Source: Pseudomonas fluorescens (lineage in GTDB: Bacteria; Pseudomonadota; Gammaproteobacteria; Pseudomonadales; Pseudomonadaceae). From it: 64,000 nt of DNA. This document shows positions 15,747 to 25,595 of the stretch, piece by piece. The stretch spans positions 310,001 through 374,000 of the forward strand of contig NZ_LR134318.1 of the NCBI RefSeq assembly GCF_900636825.1. Reading direction: 5' to 3'. Within the stretch, counting starts at the first letter, position 1, and each line of letters starts with the position of its first letter. The position numbers were made by a program, and so were the translations under genes. The notes under the pieces were generated by a model. The model was not told where the DNA came from. It saw only the letters and a list, made by a program, of their open reading frames with translations, and ran no database searches.

Positions 15747-16805
15747 TTATTCAGCGGATTGGGTGAGCATGCGTTCTTCAATCAACGCCTGTTCGCGGTT
15801 CAGCTCGGCGCGTAACTCTTCTTCGCTCGGCAGTATCGTCTTGTAACTGCTGGCGAACAGTTGCTCGTTGCCTTTGAGCATCGAATAGCGTGCAACCGAA
15901 TCGTTGCTCTCGGCGCTCAGGATGATGCCGACAGTCGGCTTGTCGCCCTCGCTACGCTTTAGCTCGTCGTACATGCGCACGTACATGTCCATCTGCCCGA
16001 CGTCGCGGGCGCTGAGCTTGCCGCGTTTGAGGTCGATGATCACGAAGCATTTGAGCAGGTAGTTGTAGAACACCAGATCGATATAGAGGTCAACGCCGTC
16101 AGTGCTGATGCGTTGTTGCCGGGCGACAAAGGAAAAGCCTTTGCCCAGCTCAAGCAGAAAGCTCTGCAGGTGATCGATGAGGGCTTGTTCGAGGCCGCTT
16201 TCCCTGACTTTGCCCGCCGAGGGCAGGCCGAGGAATTCGAGCATGACCGGATCGCGAATGAATTCCCGTGGATTGCACTTCATCGCGTTGATGTTGGTGG
16301 TCGCTTCCTCGACCACTTCGGTTTTGTCCTGACTCATGAGAAGGCGCTCGTAATAGAGCGTCAGGATCTGCCGATCAAGGGCGCGGCTCGACCAGTTGAG
16401 GTCGGCACATTCGTTCATGTACCACAGGCGCGCTTTCTCACTTTCGACGCGTAGCAGGCGACGGTAATGGGTCCAGCTCAATTCGGAACGCACTGCGTTC
16501 CAAATTGGAAAAGACTGATAAAAGCTGCGCATGTATCGCAGATTGCGTTCATCAAAGCCCTTTCCGAATTGCTCCGTTAGGTCCTTTGCCAGCAGCGCCA
16601 GCAGTTGCTGGCCATAACCCGCACGCTGAGCGCCTTTTTGCTCGAACTCGACAATGTGCCGGCCGATCTGCCAACAAGTCTGCACTTGAATCGTATCAAC
16701 CGCTCGCAGCACTTTTTGCCGCGCCTGACGAATCAACTCGCCAAGCTCCCCCAGCAATGAATCGATTTTCGGGTCTTGCGTATCAGCAGGTTTTAGCTGG
16801 CTCAT
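15747..16805 (-). CDS. YhcG-type PDDEXK nuclease domain protein (DUF1016)
   Basis: A 352-residue protein starting MSQLKPADTQ with GGAAG 7 bases upstream. The N-terminal DUF1016 region is visible (RQKVLRAVDTIQVQTCWQIGRHIVEFEQ, YGQQLLALLAKDL, LRYMRSFYQSFP). The C-terminal half has a nuclease core: GVDLYIDLVFYNYLLKCFVIIDLKRGKL, with D...DLK fitting the PDDEXK active site. Such proteins occur alone or near restriction and phage-defence genes. Here it is solitary, and the neighbours give no hint of a modification partner. Appears intact. Confidence 0.85.
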   Translation of the reverse strand: MSQLKPADTQDPKIDSLLGELGELIRQARQKVLRAVDTIQVQTCWQIGRHIVEFEQKGAQRAGYGQQLLALLAKDLTEQFGKGFDERNLRYMRSFYQSFPIWNAVRSELSWTHYRRLLRVESEKARLWYMNECADLNWSSRALDRQILTLYYERLLMSQDKTEVVEEATTNINAMKCNPREFIRDPVMLEFLGLPSAGKVRESGLEQALIDHLQSFLLELGKGFSFVARQQRISTDGVDLYIDLVFYNYLLKCFVIIDLKRGKLSARDVGQMDMYVRMYDELKRSEGDKPTVGIILSAESNDSVARYSMLKGNEQLFASSYKTILPSEEELRAELNREQALIEERMLTQSAE

Positions 16806-17075
16806 CGGGTCTTCCGCGTCAGGGTGAACAGACGCAAAAGCATGACAATTGTTGCTGCTTGAGTATGTCGGGGGAGACGCTGAAGTCCGCAGGAAGAGGG
16901 GATTGCCATTGCAGGACATTGCCGAGGGTCAGCACTTTGCGGGGCAAGCGTCTGTAGTCCGTTTCGTACGCTCGGCGACAACCGTTAGCGCGAACGCGAT
17001 TTGCGTTTGGTTCTGGCTGCGGGGTAGCGCGGATCAAGGAGCGGGAAACCACCCTGAATAAATCGCAGGCATAAA

Positions 17076-17105
17076 AAAACCCTGAATCTTGCGATTCAGG
17101 GTTTT
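17076..17105 (-). terminator. Terminator of tRNA-Phe
   Basis: AAAACCCTGAATC, loop TTGC, GATTCAGGGTTTT: a perfect 13-bp stem 7 bases beyond the tRNA 3' end. The 16806-17075 stretch to its left holds no recognisable gene. Confidence 0.92.
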
Positions 17106-17112
17106 CGGTATT

Positions 17113-17188
17113 TGGTGCCCAGAGACGGAATCGAACCGCCGACACGGGGATTTTCAATCCCCTGCTCTACCGACTGAGCTATCTGGGC
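17113..17188 (-). tRNA. tRNA-Phe (anticodon GAA)
   Basis: The reverse complement reads GCCCAGATAGCTCAGTCGG..., anticodon arm GGGGATTGAAAATCCCC, T arm GCGGTTCGATTCCGTC, acceptor CTGGGCA and encoded CCA. Normal 76-base cloverleaf. Confidence 0.97.
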
Positions 17189-17292
17189 AACGGGGCGCAT
17201 TAAAAGGGTTTTTCGGATTTACGTCAACGAATTTTTTAAAATTTCTTAAATTAATTCCGTCGCTTACGATCCGACCCCCGATTTTGCGGGGT

Positions 17293-17565
17293 TTACTCCG
17301 CGGGCGGAACGTAGCCTTCGGCTTGGGCGTATTCCTCGCCGGAGAAGTACTTGTCCATTTCGCCCTGCAGATATTTGCGGTCGTCAGCATTCATCATGTT
17401 CAGACGTTTTTCATTGATCAGCAAAGTCTGGTGCTTCTGCCAGTCAGCCCAAGCCTTGGCGGAGACGTGATCGAAAATGTCCTGACCCTTGGCGCCCGGG
17501 AAGGGGGCGCGTTCAAGGCCTGGGAGTTGTTCTTTGTACTTGCGGCACATTACGGTGCGGGTCAT
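17293..17565 (-). CDS. yggX: Oxidative damage protection protein, Fe(II) trafficking protein YggX
   Basis: A 90-residue protein matching YggX over its whole length: [17 protein letters not shown] with the conserved Cys7, then [30 protein letters not shown] and [15 protein letters not shown]. It protects iron-sulphur enzymes from oxidative damage. The ATG overlaps the mutY stop (ATGA) and GGAGAG precedes it. mutY-yggX is a conserved pair in gamma-proteobacteria; MutY itself carries a [4Fe-4S] cluster. Confidence 0.96.
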   Translation of the reverse strand: MTRTVMCRKYKEQLPGLERAPFPGAKGQDIFDHVSAKAWADWQKHQTLLINEKRLNMMNADDRKYLQGEMDKYFSGEEYAQAEGYVPPAE

Positions 17566-18629
17566 GGCGACTCTCCTGCATTCAAGACGGCGGCCGCGCG
17601 TTCGAGCAAGGTTTTGACCGGGGCGGCGAGGCCCAGGCGCGGCGGGGTGGCGAGGTTATACCAGAGCCAGTCGGCCTCGGCCACGTGATGGGCGGCCTCC
17701 TGAACCTGAACCAGCCAGGGTTCAATGGACAGCTGGAAATGGCTGAACGTGTGGACCAGGCTCGGCAACGCCTGTTGCTCGCCCATGGTCAGCGAGTGTT
17801 GCGCGGCGAGATGTTGCAGATCTTCAAAGTCGTCGAGTTCCGGCAGGCTCCAGAGACCGCCCCACAACCCGCTGGAAGGGCGACGGTAAAGCAAAATTGC
17901 GCCGTCGTCGTTGGCGAGCATCGGCATCAGCGTGCGCTTCTGCGGAATGGCTTTACGTGGTTTGGGAATCGGGTAGCGGGTTTCGAGGCCGAGCATGTGC
18001 GCCTCGCAACCGCGCTCCAGCGGGCACAGCAGACAGCTCGGCTTGCTGCGGGTGCACAGCGTTGCACCGAGATCCATCATCGCCTGGGTGTAGGCGTTGA
18101 CCCGGTCGTGCGGCGTAAAGCGTTCAGCGTTGGCCCACAGCTGTTTGGCCACCTTCGGTTCGCCCGGATAACCCTCTTGCGCGGTAAAACGCGCCAGAAC
18201 GCGTTTGACGTTGCCATCGAGGATCGGCGCGCGCAGCCCCATGCTGATGCTCGCGATGGCGCCAGCGGTGGACAGGCCGATGCCTGGCAGATCCGTCAGC
18301 TTCTCGACGTCACGTGGAAACTCGCCACCGTACTGGCCGACTACAATTTTTGCGGTCTTCTGCAAATTGCGTGCGCGAGTGTAGTAACCCAGCCCCGTCC
18401 ACAGGTGCAGTACTTCGTCTTCCGGCGCTTCGGCCAGCGCTTCGACCGTCGGCAGCGCGGCCATGAAACGGTCGAAGTAATTGAGCACTGTGCTGACCTG
18501 GGTCTGCTGCAGCATGATTTCGGACACCCACACCCGATACGGGTTGATGTTCTGCTGCCATGGCAGGTCGTGGCGGCCGTGGCGGTCGAACCAGTCCAGC
18601 ACCGCCGTGGAAAACTGCTCCGCTGTCAT
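17562..18629 (-). CDS. mutY: A/G-specific adenine DNA glycosylase
   Basis: A 355-residue protein that removes adenine mispaired with 8-oxoguanine. It shows the catalytic Glu in [12 protein letters not shown], the helix-hairpin-helix [14 protein letters not shown], the catalytic Asp in [12 protein letters not shown], and the iron-sulphur motif [17 protein letters not shown] (Cys-6-Cys-2-Cys-5-Cys). The C-terminal NUDIX-like domain recognises 8-oxoG. It overlaps asmA upstream and yggX downstream by four bases each, so the three genes form one operon. Confidence 0.97.
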   Translation of the reverse strand: MTAEQFSTAVLDWFDRHGRHDLPWQQNINPYRVWVSEIMLQQTQVSTVLNYFDRFMAALPTVEALAEAPEDEVLHLWTGLGYYTRARNLQKTAKIVVGQYGGEFPRDVEKLTDLPGIGLSTAGAIASISMGLRAPILDGNVKRVLARFTAQEGYPGEPKVAKQLWANAERFTPHDRVNAYTQAMMDLGATLCTRSKPSCLLCPLERGCEAHMLGLETRYPIPKPRKAIPQKRTLMPMLANDDGAILLYRRPSSGLWGGLWSLPELDDFEDLQHLAAQHSLTMGEQQALPSLVHTFSHFQLSIEPWLVQVQEAAHHVAEADWLWYNLATPPRLGLAAPVKTLLERAAAVLNAGESP

Positions 18630-20842
18630 CGCTTGAACAGCCCCTTCAATGCGTTTTTCAATTCCGGGCTGACCTTGTCACCGAGTTTTTCGTCGATTTT
18701 GTCGCTGAGCTTGTTGCCAGCCATTTTGGCGGCAACCTGACCGAGTCGATCGTTGTCGACACGGCAGGCTTTGGCGCCCAACTCAAGCGGGCCGCGGCAG
18801 CGCAGCGGCCATTCGATGCCGACGAATTTTTCCCCGACCTGACAGGCCGGGTCCGGCATGGCGCTGGTGTCGCCTTCGACAATGATGCCGACGCGATAAT
18901 CCATGCCGAGCACCCGCAGGTCGATATCGCCATCACCGTTGACGGTCATGCCCGGGATGCGCACCTTCAGATCGGGGTTGCTCGCCACGCCGTTGTGGAA
19001 GGTCAGGTTGCCTTTGAGTTCTTCGAAGGGCGTGTCCTTGCCGCGCGGTTCGCCGCTGAGGGTTTTGCGGTTGAGCGTGGCGATGCCTTTGCACAGCTGC
19101 TGTTCAAGGTTGGCGTTGAGCAGCACGCCGTTGTTGATAACGAAACTGGCGTTACCGTTGAGTGTGTCGATCAATGCCTGCTGGCTGTTGCCGCTGCCGG
19201 TGACATTGCTGGTCAGCGTCACCAGGCCTTTGACGGGCGGGTTCTTGCCTTGGCTTTCGATGATTTTTTCCGCCGGGACGCGATTGAGCCGGGTCTGCAG
19301 ATTCAGCACCGGTGCGCTCGGACGCACGTCGAGTGTGCCGTTGGCGACGAAACCGCCGTTGTACAGGTCGCCGCTCAGGTTGGTCAGCGTCAGCAGCCCG
19401 CCTTGGCCCGTCGCCTTGAGGGCGGCGTTCTGGATTGGCAGTTTGTCGAGCGTCAGCTGGCCGAAAGTCAGCTCGGCATCGACATCAAGTTTCGCCAGGC
19501 GCTCAACCGGCAACAAGCGCTCGGTGCTCCATGCAGTTTTGCTCGGTTTGTCCGGGAGCGGTGTGGTGCCTGCTACAGCACCCGCCTCGGTGTTGGCCAC
19601 CTCGGCCTGACGCGATTGCGTGGCGCTGTTGGCTGCGGCCGATTTCGGCGGCAGGTAGCGGTCAACATTGAACGTGTCGGCCTTGAGAATCGCCCGCAGC
19701 GACTGTTTGGCGAAATCCTCGACGGCGATGCGGCCGCTGAAACTGCTGTCGTCGAGCTTCAGATTGATGTTGTCGAAAGCCAGGCTGGTCGGCGTCGCCG
19801 CGACGCGGCTGACCAGTTCGACCTTGCCAAGGCTGCCCTCTGCCATGGCAGGGAGCTGTTGGCCGATGCTGTCGATGAACTTCGCCAAATCGAATTGGGC
19901 GATGGAGATGCCACCGGTGATCTGTGGCGTTTTATCGAGGTCGTTGGCCTTCAGTTCACCAAGTGCGCGCAATTGGTTGGCAGAGATTTTGATTCCGGTC
20001 CATTCGGCGACGTTCGCAGCTTTGTCCAGCAATAACTGGCCTTGGGCCGCAAAGGTCATGGTCTTGCCTTGCAGCGGATCGCCGGCCAATTCGCCGGTCA
20101 GCTTCATGTCTTCGAACTTGTAGCGTTGCAGCGCGCGCTCGAAGCGCAGTTCGCCGTTGAGCTCGGTCCGCACGCGCAGTACCGGCTGATTGGTGCCGAG
20201 AAACGCCGTGGCCTTCACCGGAATATTCGTCGAATCGTGCACCGGGCCGGTGCTCAGCTGAATACTTTCGGCGCTGAACTGCTTGCCGGTCAGCTCATCG
20301 GTGTATTCAACCCGAGCGTTGTTGACGGTCAGGCTGTCAATGTCGAGGCGGATCGGCTGGGCCGGTTTTTCTACTGCCACGGGCGTTTGGCTGGCGGGTT
20401 CGCCCGGCGTGGCTGGCGGAGTGCTTCCCGCAGCGACCGGGACCTTGCCGATGTCTTCCCAGTTGCCGTGACCGTTCTTGTCACGGTTCAGACGAAGGTT
20501 CAGGCCTTCGACGCGCACGTCGCTCATCTGCACTTCACGGCGCAGCAGCGGCAAAACACGCACGGACAGGCCGAGCATCTGCAGATCAGCGAAAGGTTCG
20601 GCAGGCTTGGCCAGAGTGGCGACGCTGGCTTCGTGCAATTCCAGGCCGAGCCACGGGAACAGGCTCCAGCCGATATCGCCATTGAGCGTCAGCTCGATAT
20701 GGGCCTTGTCGCGGGCTATCTGGCGGATCTCGTCTTTGTAATCGTTGGGATCGAAGAGGTGGGTCAGGGCAAAGCCTGCCGCCACAATGATCAGCAACAG
20801 CCCGAGAAGTACCAGACCCAGGATTTTGCCGAACGCTTTCAT
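18626..20842 (-). CDS. AsmA family protein
   Basis: A 738-residue protein with one N-terminal membrane anchor (LGLVLLGLLLIIVAAGFALTHLF) and a long periplasmic part. It carries the AsmA N-terminal pattern (DPNDYKDEIRQIARDKAHIELTLNGDIGWSLFPWLGLEL) and C-terminal AsmA repeats. AsmA-like proteins are thought to bridge the envelope and move phospholipids to the outer membrane. First gene of the asmA-mutY-yggX operon. The centre is rich in Pro/Thr/Ala, a likely linker. Confidence 0.9.
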   Translation of the reverse strand: MKAFGKILGLVLLGLLLIIVAAGFALTHLFDPNDYKDEIRQIARDKAHIELTLNGDIGWSLFPWLGLELHEASVATLAKPAEPFADLQMLGLSVRVLPLLRREVQMSDVRVEGLNLRLNRDKNGHGNWEDIGKVPVAAGSTPPATPGEPASQTPVAVEKPAQPIRLDIDSLTVNNARVEYTDELTGKQFSAESIQLSTGPVHDSTNIPVKATAFLGTNQPVLRVRTELNGELRFERALQRYKFEDMKLTGELAGDPLQGKTMTFAAQGQLLLDKAANVAEWTGIKISANQLRALGELKANDLDKTPQITGGISIAQFDLAKFIDSIGQQLPAMAEGSLGKVELVSRVAATPTSLAFDNINLKLDDSSFSGRIAVEDFAKQSLRAILKADTFNVDRYLPPKSAAANSATQSRQAEVANTEAGAVAGTTPLPDKPSKTAWSTERLLPVERLAKLDVDAELTFGQLTLDKLPIQNAALKATGQGGLLTLTNLSGDLYNGGFVANGTLDVRPSAPVLNLQTRLNRVPAEKIIESQGKNPPVKGLVTLTSNVTGSGNSQQALIDTLNGNASFVINNGVLLNANLEQQLCKGIATLNRKTLSGEPRGKDTPFEELKGNLTFHNGVASNPDLKVRIPGMTVNGDGDIDLRVLGMDYRVGIIVEGDTSAMPDPACQVGEKFVGIEWPLRCRGPLELGAKACRVDNDRLGQVAAKMAGNKLSDKIDEKLGDKVSPELKNALKGLFKR

Positions 20843-20921
20843 GGGCGAGTCCTTTTAATTCAGTCGAATTCGTAATTTAGCCGGGGAGTATAGCGCTGCA
20901 AATGCCCGGTTCGGTGCGTAG

Positions 20922-21030
20922 TCATGTTGCCAGTAACTCCAGCAGCACATGCAAGTCCTGCTGATATTGGTAACCGGCGTCTTCAAGCGCCTCACCCATG
21001 ACCGGCATGCTGACCCCGCTGGAAATGCCC
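20922..21030 (-). other. Short open segment without a start, possible gene remnant
   Basis: On the minus strand about 35 codons read AGISSGVSMPVMGEALEDAGYQ... and end at TGA, with protein-like composition but no upstream start, since a REP doublet interrupts it. It may be the tail of a lost gene. The remaining 20843-21326 gap holds the REP doublet and the promoter region of the MFS gene. Confidence 0.25.
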
Positions 21031-21033
21031 GCG

Positions 21034-21116
21034 GTAGGAGCTGCCACAGGCTGCGATCTTTTGACCTTGCCTTTCAAAACCAGGATCAAAAGATCGCAGC
21101 GTTCCGCGGCTCCTAC
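21034..21116. repeat. REP doublet, GTAGGAG ends outside, one arm decayed
   Basis: Left arm GTAGGAGCTGCC...GGCTGCGATCTTTT, right arm AAAAGATCGCAGCGTTCCGCGGCTCCTAC. The right arm carries substitutions in the usual CCTTCGGCAG core. The unit ends GTAGGAG lie outermost, opposite to most copies in this window. Confidence 0.85.
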
Positions 21117-21326
21117 GGGGGCCGGGAACAGTTGACAGAAAAAAGGTGATATCAGTTTGGTTTTTCTGTCACCTGAGAATGGTAACCTTCGCCAGTTCGT
21201 CCGCCCGTCTGCGACTTAACGTCGCGCCTTCAAGGAGCTTCACCTCAAAAAACGGTCATGCCTGCGTGCATAAGGCCGAGGGTGAGCAGTGGCTGGCGAA
21301 CCATACTAACAATTGGGGGATACACA

Positions 21327-22991
21327 ATGAGCACGAGCATCACGGCGGACGGCCTCAAAGCCGACCAGCCTGCGTTCCTGTCCAAGGAACGCATCATCGC
21401 CAAGCCCGGTTTCAACCGCTGGCTGGTTCCACCGGCCGCTTTGGCCATTCACCTGTGCATCGGCATGGCCTACGGCTTCTCGGTGTTCTGGTTGCCGCTG
21501 TCCAAGGCACTCGGCGTTACCGCGCCGGTGGCTTGCGCGCCGGACATGAGCTTCATCGCACAGGTATTTTCGTCGAACTGCGACTGGCCGATCTCCATGC
21601 TCGGCTGGATCTACACGCTGTTCTTCATCTTCCTCGGCTGCTCGGCAGCGATCTGGGGTGGCTGGCTGGAACATGCCGGTCCTCGTAAAGCGGGCGTGGT
21701 CTCGGCCTTGTGCTGGTGCGGCGGTCTGCTGATTTCCGCGCTGGGTATCTATACCCACCAGATCTGGCTGATGTGGATCGGCTCCGGCGTGATCGGCGGT
21801 ATCGGTCTGGGCCTGGGCTATATCTCGCCGGTTTCGACACTGATCAAGTGGTTCCCGGACAAGCGCGGCATGGCGACCGGCATGGCGATCATGGGCTTCG
21901 GTGGCGGCGCGATGGTCGGTGCACCGTTGGCGACGGCGCTGATGAGCCACTTCGCTTCGCCTGAAGGCGTGGGCGTATGGCAGAGCTTCGTGGCCATGGC
22001 GGCCATCTACTTCGTGTTCATGATTGGTGGCGCGCTGTCGTACCGCGTACCGCCAACCGGCTGGAAGCCTGAAGGCTGGACCGCACCGGCGAAGAAAGCC
22101 TCGAACGCGATGATCACCAACCGTCACGTCCACGTGAACGTAGCGTGGAAAACTCCGCAATTCCGTCTGGTCTGGCTGGTGCTGTGCCTGAACGTGTCGG
22201 CAGGTATCGGCATCCTCGGCATGGCTTCGCCACTGCTGCAGGAAGTGTTCGGCGGCAAACTGCTGGGTGTAGATGTGCCGTTCGGTCAACTCGACGCTGG
22301 CCAACTGGCCTCGATCGCGGCGATCGCAGCGGGCTTCACCGGTCTGCTGAGCCTGTTCAACATCGGTGGTCGCTTCTTCTGGGCCTCGTTCTCGGACTAT
22401 CTGGGCCGCAAAAACACCTACTTCGTGTTCTTCGCACTGGGTTTTGCCTTGTACGCGTTGGTTCCGAACCTGGGTCACCTGGGCAACGTTGCGCTGTTCG
22501 TGGCGGCGTTCTGCATCATTCTGTCGATGTACGGCGGTGGTTTTGCCACGGTGCCGGCGTATCTGGCCGATCTGTTCGGTACGCAAATGGTCGGTGCGAT
22601 CCACGGTCGTCTGTTGACCGCTTGGGCTGCGGCTGGCGTGCTTGGTCCGGTGCTGGTGAACTACTTGCGTGAATATCAGCTGAGCATCGGCGTTGAACGC
22701 GCTGCCGCTTACGACATCACCCTGTACATCCTCGCTGGCCTGTTGGTGCTGGGCTTCCTGTGCAACCTGATGGTGCGCCCGGTAGCCGACAAGTACTTCA
22801 TGACTGACGCTGAACTGGCTGCCGAACAGGCGCTGGGCCACGACAAGGGCGCTGATGCCAACACCGTTCTGGAGTGGAAAGCCGCGCCAGGCACCAAGCC
22901 TTTGGCGATTGCTGCCTGGCTGGTGGTGGGTATTCCGTTGGCGTGGGGTGTGTGGGTGACCCTGCAGAAAACGGCGGTACTGTTTCACTAA
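21327..22991 (+). CDS. MFS transporter, oxalate/formate antiporter (OFA) type
   Basis: A 554-residue transporter from the ATG at 21327, which has GGGGGA about 8 bases upstream. Twelve hydrophobic segments are visible; IHLCIGMAYGFSVFWLPLSKALG and the MFS loop KWFPDKRGMATGMAIMGFG are typical of the OFA family. A second loop, RFFWASFSDYLGRKNTYF, matches the 8-9 loop motif. A long insert follows the first helix (CAPDMSFIAQVFSSNCDW, two Cys), and the C-terminus is extended by a last hydrophobic segment (IAAWLVVGIPLAWGVWVTL), making it longer than OxlT (about 420). Substrate unknown; probably a small carboxylate. Confidence 0.85.
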   Translation: MSTSITADGLKADQPAFLSKERIIAKPGFNRWLVPPAALAIHLCIGMAYGFSVFWLPLSKALGVTAPVACAPDMSFIAQVFSSNCDWPISMLGWIYTLFFIFLGCSAAIWGGWLEHAGPRKAGVVSALCWCGGLLISALGIYTHQIWLMWIGSGVIGGIGLGLGYISPVSTLIKWFPDKRGMATGMAIMGFGGGAMVGAPLATALMSHFASPEGVGVWQSFVAMAAIYFVFMIGGALSYRVPPTGWKPEGWTAPAKKASNAMITNRHVHVNVAWKTPQFRLVWLVLCLNVSAGIGILGMASPLLQEVFGGKLLGVDVPFGQLDAGQLASIAAIAAGFTGLLSLFNIGGRFFWASFSDYLGRKNTYFVFFALGFALYALVPNLGHLGNVALFVAAFCIILSMYGGGFATVPAYLADLFGTQMVGAIHGRLLTAWAAAGVLGPVLVNYLREYQLSIGVERAAAYDITLYILAGLLVLGFLCNLMVRPVADKYFMTDAELAAEQALGHDKGADANTVLEWKAAPGTKPLAIAAWLVVGIPLAWGVWVTLQKTAVLFH

Positions 22992-23000
22992 AGCAGTGTG

Positions 23001-23030
23001 TGCCTGACACGTGTTGTGTCAGGCATTTTT
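23001..23030 (+). terminator. Terminator of the MFS transporter gene
   Basis: TGCCTGACAC, loop GTGTT, GTGTCAGGCA then TTTTT: a 10-bp stem with T tract. Confidence 0.9.
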
Positions 23031-23041
23031 GAGTCAAAACC

Positions 23042-23117
23042 AAAAGATCGCAGCCTTCGGCAGCTCCTACAGGTGTACACCGCACAATGTAGGAGCTGCC
23101 GAAGGCTGCGATCTTTT
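23042..23117. repeat. REP doublet, AAAAGATC ends outside
   Basis: AAAAGATCGCAGCCTTCGG...CTCCTAC, short spacer, GTAGGAGCTGCCGAAGG...GATCTTTT. Both arms are of the CCGAAGG subtype and nearly perfect. Between the MFS gene and hisB. Confidence 0.92.
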
Positions 23118-23250
23118 GCTTGTATGGACATGTCTACCCGCGACCGCCGGGCATTCTATCTGTCAGCCATCTCACCTCTCGTGTTTCTGTTTGCTTCCTG
23201 CGTGCCTATAATGGCTGCCTTTTTCGCCCAATGATTTTGCGGAGCTGGTG

Positions 23251-23844
23251 ATGGCCGAACGTAAGGCGTCTGTCGAGCGCGACACTCTGGAAACCCAGAT
23301 CAAAGCCTCGATCAACCTTGATGGCACCGGAAAGGCCCGATTCGATATCGGTGTTCCTTTTCTTGAGCACATGCTGGATCAGATCGCCCGTCACGGGTTG
23401 ATCGACCTGGATATCGAATGCAAGGGCGATCTGCATATCGACGATCACCATACGGTGGAAGACGTCGGTATCACCCTCGGCCAGGCGTTTGCCAAAGCCA
23501 TCGGCGATAAAAAAGGCATCCGTCGTTACGGTCACGCCTACGTGCCGCTCGATGAAGCGCTGTCGCGTGTCGTCATCGATTTCTCCGGCCGTCCAGGCCT
23601 GCAGATGCACGTGCCGTACACCCGCGCTACCGTCGGCGGCTTCGACGTTGACCTGTTCCAGGAATTCTTCCAGGGCTTCGTCAACCACGCGCTGGTCAGC
23701 ATGCATATCGATAACCTGCGCGGCACCAACACGCACCACCAGATCGAAACCGTGTTCAAGGCTTTCGGCCGCGCGCTGCGCATGGCTGTCGAGCTGGACG
23801 AGCGCATGGCCGGGCAAATGCCATCGACCAAAGGCGTGCTGTAA
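23251..23844 (+). CDS. hisB: Imidazoleglycerol-phosphate dehydratase
   Basis: A 197-residue monofunctional HisB. Metal-binding motifs are clear: [32 protein letters not shown] written here as [13 protein letters not shown], and the repeat [16 protein letters not shown] with [13 protein letters not shown]. It dehydrates imidazole glycerol phosphate to imidazole acetol phosphate in histidine synthesis. ATG 23251 is preferred over GTG 23248 because GGAG lies 6 bases upstream of it. It overlaps hisH by one base. Confidence 0.97.
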   Translation: MAERKASVERDTLETQIKASINLDGTGKARFDIGVPFLEHMLDQIARHGLIDLDIECKGDLHIDDHHTVEDVGITLGQAFAKAIGDKKGIRRYGHAYVPLDEALSRVVIDFSGRPGLQMHVPYTRATVGGFDVDLFQEFFQGFVNHALVSMHIDNLRGTNTHHQIETVFKAFGRALRMAVELDERMAGQMPSTKGVL

Positions 23845-24482
23845 TGCAGACGGTTGCAGTTATCGATTACGGCATGGGCAACCTGCACTCGGTGGCCAAG
23901 GCGCTGGAACACGTCGGCGCCGGCAAGGTGCTGATCACCAGCGATGCGAATGTCATTCGCGAAGCCGACCGCGTGGTCTTCCCCGGTGTTGGTGCGATCC
24001 GCGATTGCATGGCGGAGATCCGTCGTCTCGGCTTCGACTCGCTGGTCCGTGAAGTCAGCCAGGATCGCCCGTTCCTCGGCATCTGCGTCGGCATGCAAGC
24101 CTTGCTCGACAGCAGCGAAGAGAATGGCGGGGTTGACTGCATCGGCCTGTTTCCGGGCGCGGTGAAGTTTTTCGGCAAGGATCTGCACGAAGATGGCGAG
24201 CACCTGAAAGTCCCGCACATGGGCTGGAACGAGGTGAAGCAGAAGATCAGTCACCCGCTCTGGCACGACATTCCGGACCTGGCGCGTTTCTACTTCGTGC
24301 ACAGCTACTACATCGCCGCTGCCAACGCGCGGCAGGTGGTGGGCAGCGGTCATTACGGTGTCGATTTCGCTGCAGCGCTGGCCGATGGCTCGCGTTTCGC
24401 CGTGCAGTTCCACCCGGAGAAAAGCCATACCCATGGCCTGCAATTGCTGCAGAACTTCGCCGCGTGGGACGGTCGCTGGTAA
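23844..24482 (+). CDS. hisH: Imidazole glycerol phosphate synthase, glutaminase subunit
   Basis: A 212-residue class I glutamine amidotransferase. The oxyanion region and nucleophile are in [15 protein letters not shown] (Cys about 77) and the catalytic His and Glu in [14 protein letters not shown]. It supplies ammonia to HisF. Sits between hisB and a DUF2164 gene with no gap on either side. Confidence 0.97.
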   Translation: MQTVAVIDYGMGNLHSVAKALEHVGAGKVLITSDANVIREADRVVFPGVGAIRDCMAEIRRLGFDSLVREVSQDRPFLGICVGMQALLDSSEENGGVDCIGLFPGAVKFFGKDLHEDGEHLKVPHMGWNEVKQKISHPLWHDIPDLARFYFVHSYYIAAANARQVVGSGHYGVDFAAALADGSRFAVQFHPEKSHTHGLQLLQNFAAWDGRW

Positions 24483-24743
24483 ATGGCTGCCAAGAAGTCC
24501 AAACCGCCGATTCTGACCCTCACTCCCGAGCAGGAGAGCGAGGCCAATCGCAAGATTCAGCGGTTCATGGAGGATCGCTTCGAGTTGGACCTCGGTTCGT
24601 TCGAAGCGGCGGAAATTCTTGAGCTGTTTACCCGCGAGATTGCTCCGCACTATTACAACAGGGCGATCTTCGATGTGCAGACCCATCTAAAAGAGCGGTT
24701 TGAAAGCATCGAAAGCGACCTGTGGGCGCTCGAAAAAAATTAG
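24483..24743 (+). CDS. DUF2164 family protein
   Basis: An 86-residue soluble protein starting on the base after the hisH stop. It matches DUF2164 by LTLTPEQESEANRKIQRFMEDRFELDLGSFEAAEILELF and IAPHYYNRAI. Its place between hisH and hisA is conserved in pseudomonads from memory, yet no role in histidine synthesis is known. No catalytic motif is visible; the C-terminal helix is charged. Confidence 0.88.
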   Translation: MAAKKSKPPILTLTPEQESEANRKIQRFMEDRFELDLGSFEAAEILELFTREIAPHYYNRAIFDVQTHLKERFESIESDLWALEKN

Positions 24744-24750
24744 GAGCAGC

Positions 24751-24829
24751 GGCAAGCGTCAAGCTACCAGCTGCAAGAAACAGCCATACATGCGTGCTTG
24801 CAGCTTATAGCTTGCAGCTTGCAGCTCTT
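24751..24829. repeat. GCTTGCA heptad-like repeat hairpin upstream of hisA
   Basis: Left arm GCAAGCGTCAAGCTACCAGC and TGCAAG, right arm CTTGCAGCTTATAGCTTGCA plus GCTTGCAGCTC. The right arm is built from repeated 7-base GCTTGCA-like units; the whole can fold back on itself. A related copy lies after hisA. Different from the REP doublets elsewhere in the window. Confidence 0.75.
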
Positions 24830-24845
24830 TGACGAAGGAAAAAGC

Positions 24846-25595
24846 ATGCTGATTATTCCCGCTATCGATCTCAAGGACGGTGCCTGCGTACGTCTGCGCC
24901 AAGGCCGCATGGAAGATTCCACGGTGTTCTCCGATGACCCGGTGAGCATGGCTGCCAAGTGGGTGGAGGGCGGTTGCCGCCGTCTGCATCTGGTCGATCT
25001 GAACGGCGCTTTCGAAGGCCAGCCGGTCAACGGCGAAGTGGTCACCGCGATCGCCAAGCGCTACCCGAACCTGCCGATCCAGATCGGCGGCGGCATCCGT
25101 TCGCTGGAAACCATCGAGCATTACGTCAAAGCGGGCGTCAGCTACGTGATCATCGGCACCAAAGCGGTGAAAGATCCGGCCTTCGTCGCCGAAGCCTGCC
25201 GCGCCTTTCCGGGCAAGATCATCGTTGGTCTGGACGCCAAGGACGGTTTCGTCGCCACCGATGGCTGGGCTGAAATCAGCACCGTACAGGTGATCGATCT
25301 GGCCAAGCAGTTCGAAGCCGACGGCGTCTCGTCGATCGTTTATACCGACATCGCCAAAGACGGCATGATGCAGGGCTGCAACGTGCCGTTCACCGCTGCT
25401 CTGGCCGCTGCGACGAAGATTCCGGTGATCGCTTCCGGCGGCATCCACAATCTGGGTGACATCAAGTCGCTGCTCGACGCCAAGGCGCCGGGCATCATCG
25501 GCGCGATCACGGGTCGCGCGATTTATGAGGGCACGCTGGATGTGGCAGAAGCCCAGGCTTTCTGCGATAGCTACGCGACCAGCTCCAAGCTGTAA
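24846..25595 (+). CDS. hisA: ProFAR isomerase HisA
   Basis: A 249-residue (beta/alpha)8-barrel enzyme, 1-(5-phosphoribosyl)-5-[(5-phosphoribosylamino)methylideneamino]imidazole-4-carboxamide isomerase. It has the N-terminal catalytic Asp in [10 protein letters not shown], phosphate-binding [12 protein letters not shown] and [12 protein letters not shown], and the second Asp in [13 protein letters not shown]. The start at 24846 is set by MLIIPAID; an upstream open frame runs into the repeat. The last residues TSSKL lie inside the downstream repeat, making the protein a few residues longer than usual (about 245). Confidence 0.97.
   Translation: MLIIPAIDLKDGACVRLRQGRMEDSTVFSDDPVSMAAKWVEGGCRRLHLVDLNGAFEGQPVNGEVVTAIAKRYPNLPIQIGGGIRSLETIEHYVKAGVSYVIIGTKAVKDPAFVAEACRAFPGKIIVGLDAKDGFVATDGWAEISTVQVIDLAKQFEADGVSSIVYTDIAKDGMMQGCNVPFTAALAAATKIPVIASGGIHNLGDIKSLLDAKAPGIIGAITGRAIYEGTLDVAEAQAFCDSYATSSKL

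Noticed and set aside
15747..16805. Restriction-modification or phage-defence island around the YhcG-type nuclease
   Set aside because: The neighbours are a hydrolase and tRNA-Phe; no methyltransferase, helicase or other defence gene is adjacent.
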